6,586 nt of DNA, taken from NCBI GenBank assembly GCA_023433855.1, contig JAEYTV010000010.1, forward strand, positions 1 through 6,586, read 5' to 3'. Below the pieces are notes generated by a model. The model worked only from the letters and a program-made list of their open reading frames with translations. It did not search any database and was not told the origin of the DNA. The position numbers and the translations under genes are program-made. Source of the stretch: Pseudomonadota bacterium (GTDB lineage: Bacteria > Pseudomonadota > Alphaproteobacteria > Rhizobiales > Rhizobiaceae). Positions within the stretch are counted from its first letter, which is position 1, and each line of letters starts with the position of its first letter. This document shows, piece by piece, positions 6,348 to 6,586 of the stretch.

Positions 6348-6363
6348 TGTAATCGACTTTACA
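6348..6363. promoter_or_regulatory. Dyad in the Lrp-trxB intergenic region, candidate operator
   Basis: TGTAATCGACTTTACA holds perfect 5-base arms TGTAA/TTACA around 6 bases. It sits 49 bases upstream of the Lrp ATG in an AT-rich patch within GC-rich DNA, next to a second imperfect dyad (TAATTA AGC T GCT TGTAAT). Lrp-type proteins bind AT-rich palindromes of about this length. The site is seen; its binding is inferred. Confidence 0.45.
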
Positions 6364-6380
6364 GTCTCCGCCAGCCCCTC

Positions 6381-6446
6381 ATGGCCTCTCCCTGTTGCCG
6401 GAAGGCCATTGTTTCCGGGGAGAAGGGCAACCCCAGCTTGCTGGGG
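6381..6446 (+). promoter_or_regulatory. Structured leader upstream of trxB
   Basis: Three dyads lie in order: ATGGCCT (6381-6387) with AGGCCAT (6403-6409); CCGGAA (6398-6403) with TTCCGG (6413-6418), which cannot form at the same time as the first; and CCCCAG-CTTG-CTGGGG (6431-6446), a perfect stem closed by the stable G(CUUG)C tetraloop. No T-run follows the last. The set is 85 bases or more before the trxB ATG. It could be a folded 5' untranslated region or repeat-like DNA; no regulatory role is shown. Confidence 0.4.
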
Positions 6447-6530
6447 AGGGTCGCAGCACCTAGATTACCCGGGATCGCCGCACATTTGGTGCCGGCCCCA
6501 GGTGATTCCGCAGTTCCCGAAAGCAGCTCG

Positions 6531-6586
6531 ATGACCGTCAAGCACGCGCCAGTCCTCATCATCGGCTCCGGCCCGGCCGGCTACAC
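6531..6586 (+). CDS. trxB: Thioredoxin reductase, N-terminal fragment
   Basis: Only the first 18 codons and two bases are inside the window. They read MTVKHAPVLIIGSGPAGYT, which is the FAD-binding first strand and GxGPAG loop at the N-terminus of alphaproteobacterial thioredoxin-disulfide reductase, an FAD enzyme that passes electrons from NADPH to thioredoxin in the cytoplasm. The ATG at 6531 has only a weak upstream site (AAGCAG). The same frame stays open at least back to an ATG at 6381, which would add 50 residues, but that stretch looks like leader sequence and the standard family start is at the MTVKH-type position. The divergent Lrp neighbour is commonly seen next to trxB in Rhizobiales, which supports the call. 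Other flavin enzymes share the GxGxxG loop, so the identity leans on context too. Confidence 0.85.
   Translation, partial: MTVKHAPVLIIGSGPAGY

Noticed and set aside
1..6586. Mobile elements, CRISPR arrays, tRNA genes or attachment sites that would explain the mosaic
   Set aside because: Reading both strands gave no transposase-like protein, no spaced direct repeats and no tRNA-like fold; only small dyads were found.

Overview
The window looks like a glycan (probably lipopolysaccharide) biosynthesis segment from an alphaproteobacterium, most likely of the Rhizobiales. The evidence is the GC-rich flanks, a divergent pair of an Lrp/AsnC regulator and thioredoxin reductase (trxB) at the right end, and a run of glycosyltransferase and methyltransferase genes beside that pair. 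From memory, the Sinorhizobium meliloti LPS core (lps) genes also lie next to an lrp-like gene. Assigning this window to the same kind of locus is an inference, not something the sequence proves.

Layout from left to right: the 3' end of a probable glycosyltransferase (2-199, +); a Rossmann-type putative glycosyltransferase with GSGPSL and GIDL motifs (387-1316, +); a 225-base gap that may hold gene debris; a GT8-like glycosyltransferase with a DxD motif (1542-2240, +). Converging on it is a TylF/MycF-type O-methyltransferase (2255-3016, -). Next is a second, smaller sialyltransferase-like or DUF115-like protein (3235-3906, +). Converging on that is an FkbM-family methyltransferase (3948-4763, -, TTG start), which lies 35 bases downstream of a GT2/GT92-like glycosyltransferase (4799-5713, -), so these two probably form an operon. 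The right end is the Lrp regulator (5826-6299, -) and the first 18 codons of trxB (6531 onward, +).

Together the middle genes form a sugar-assembly and decoration set: GT8-like and GT92-like enzymes add residues, two unrelated methyltransferases could O-methylate sugars, and two 'orphan' proteins with a GT42/GT29/MptE-like layout are candidate transferases of unknown donor. The strand order (+ + - + - -) and the lower GC of the middle (hand counts of 37-50% in sampled lines, against 63-72% in the flanks) suggest step-wise acquisition of one- or two-gene modules rather than one ancestral operon.

No tRNA, rRNA, CRISPR, transposase or attachment site was seen. The part most worth following up is the pair of sialyltransferase-like proteins beside two different methyltransferases, which may build an undescribed capped or methylated surface glycan.
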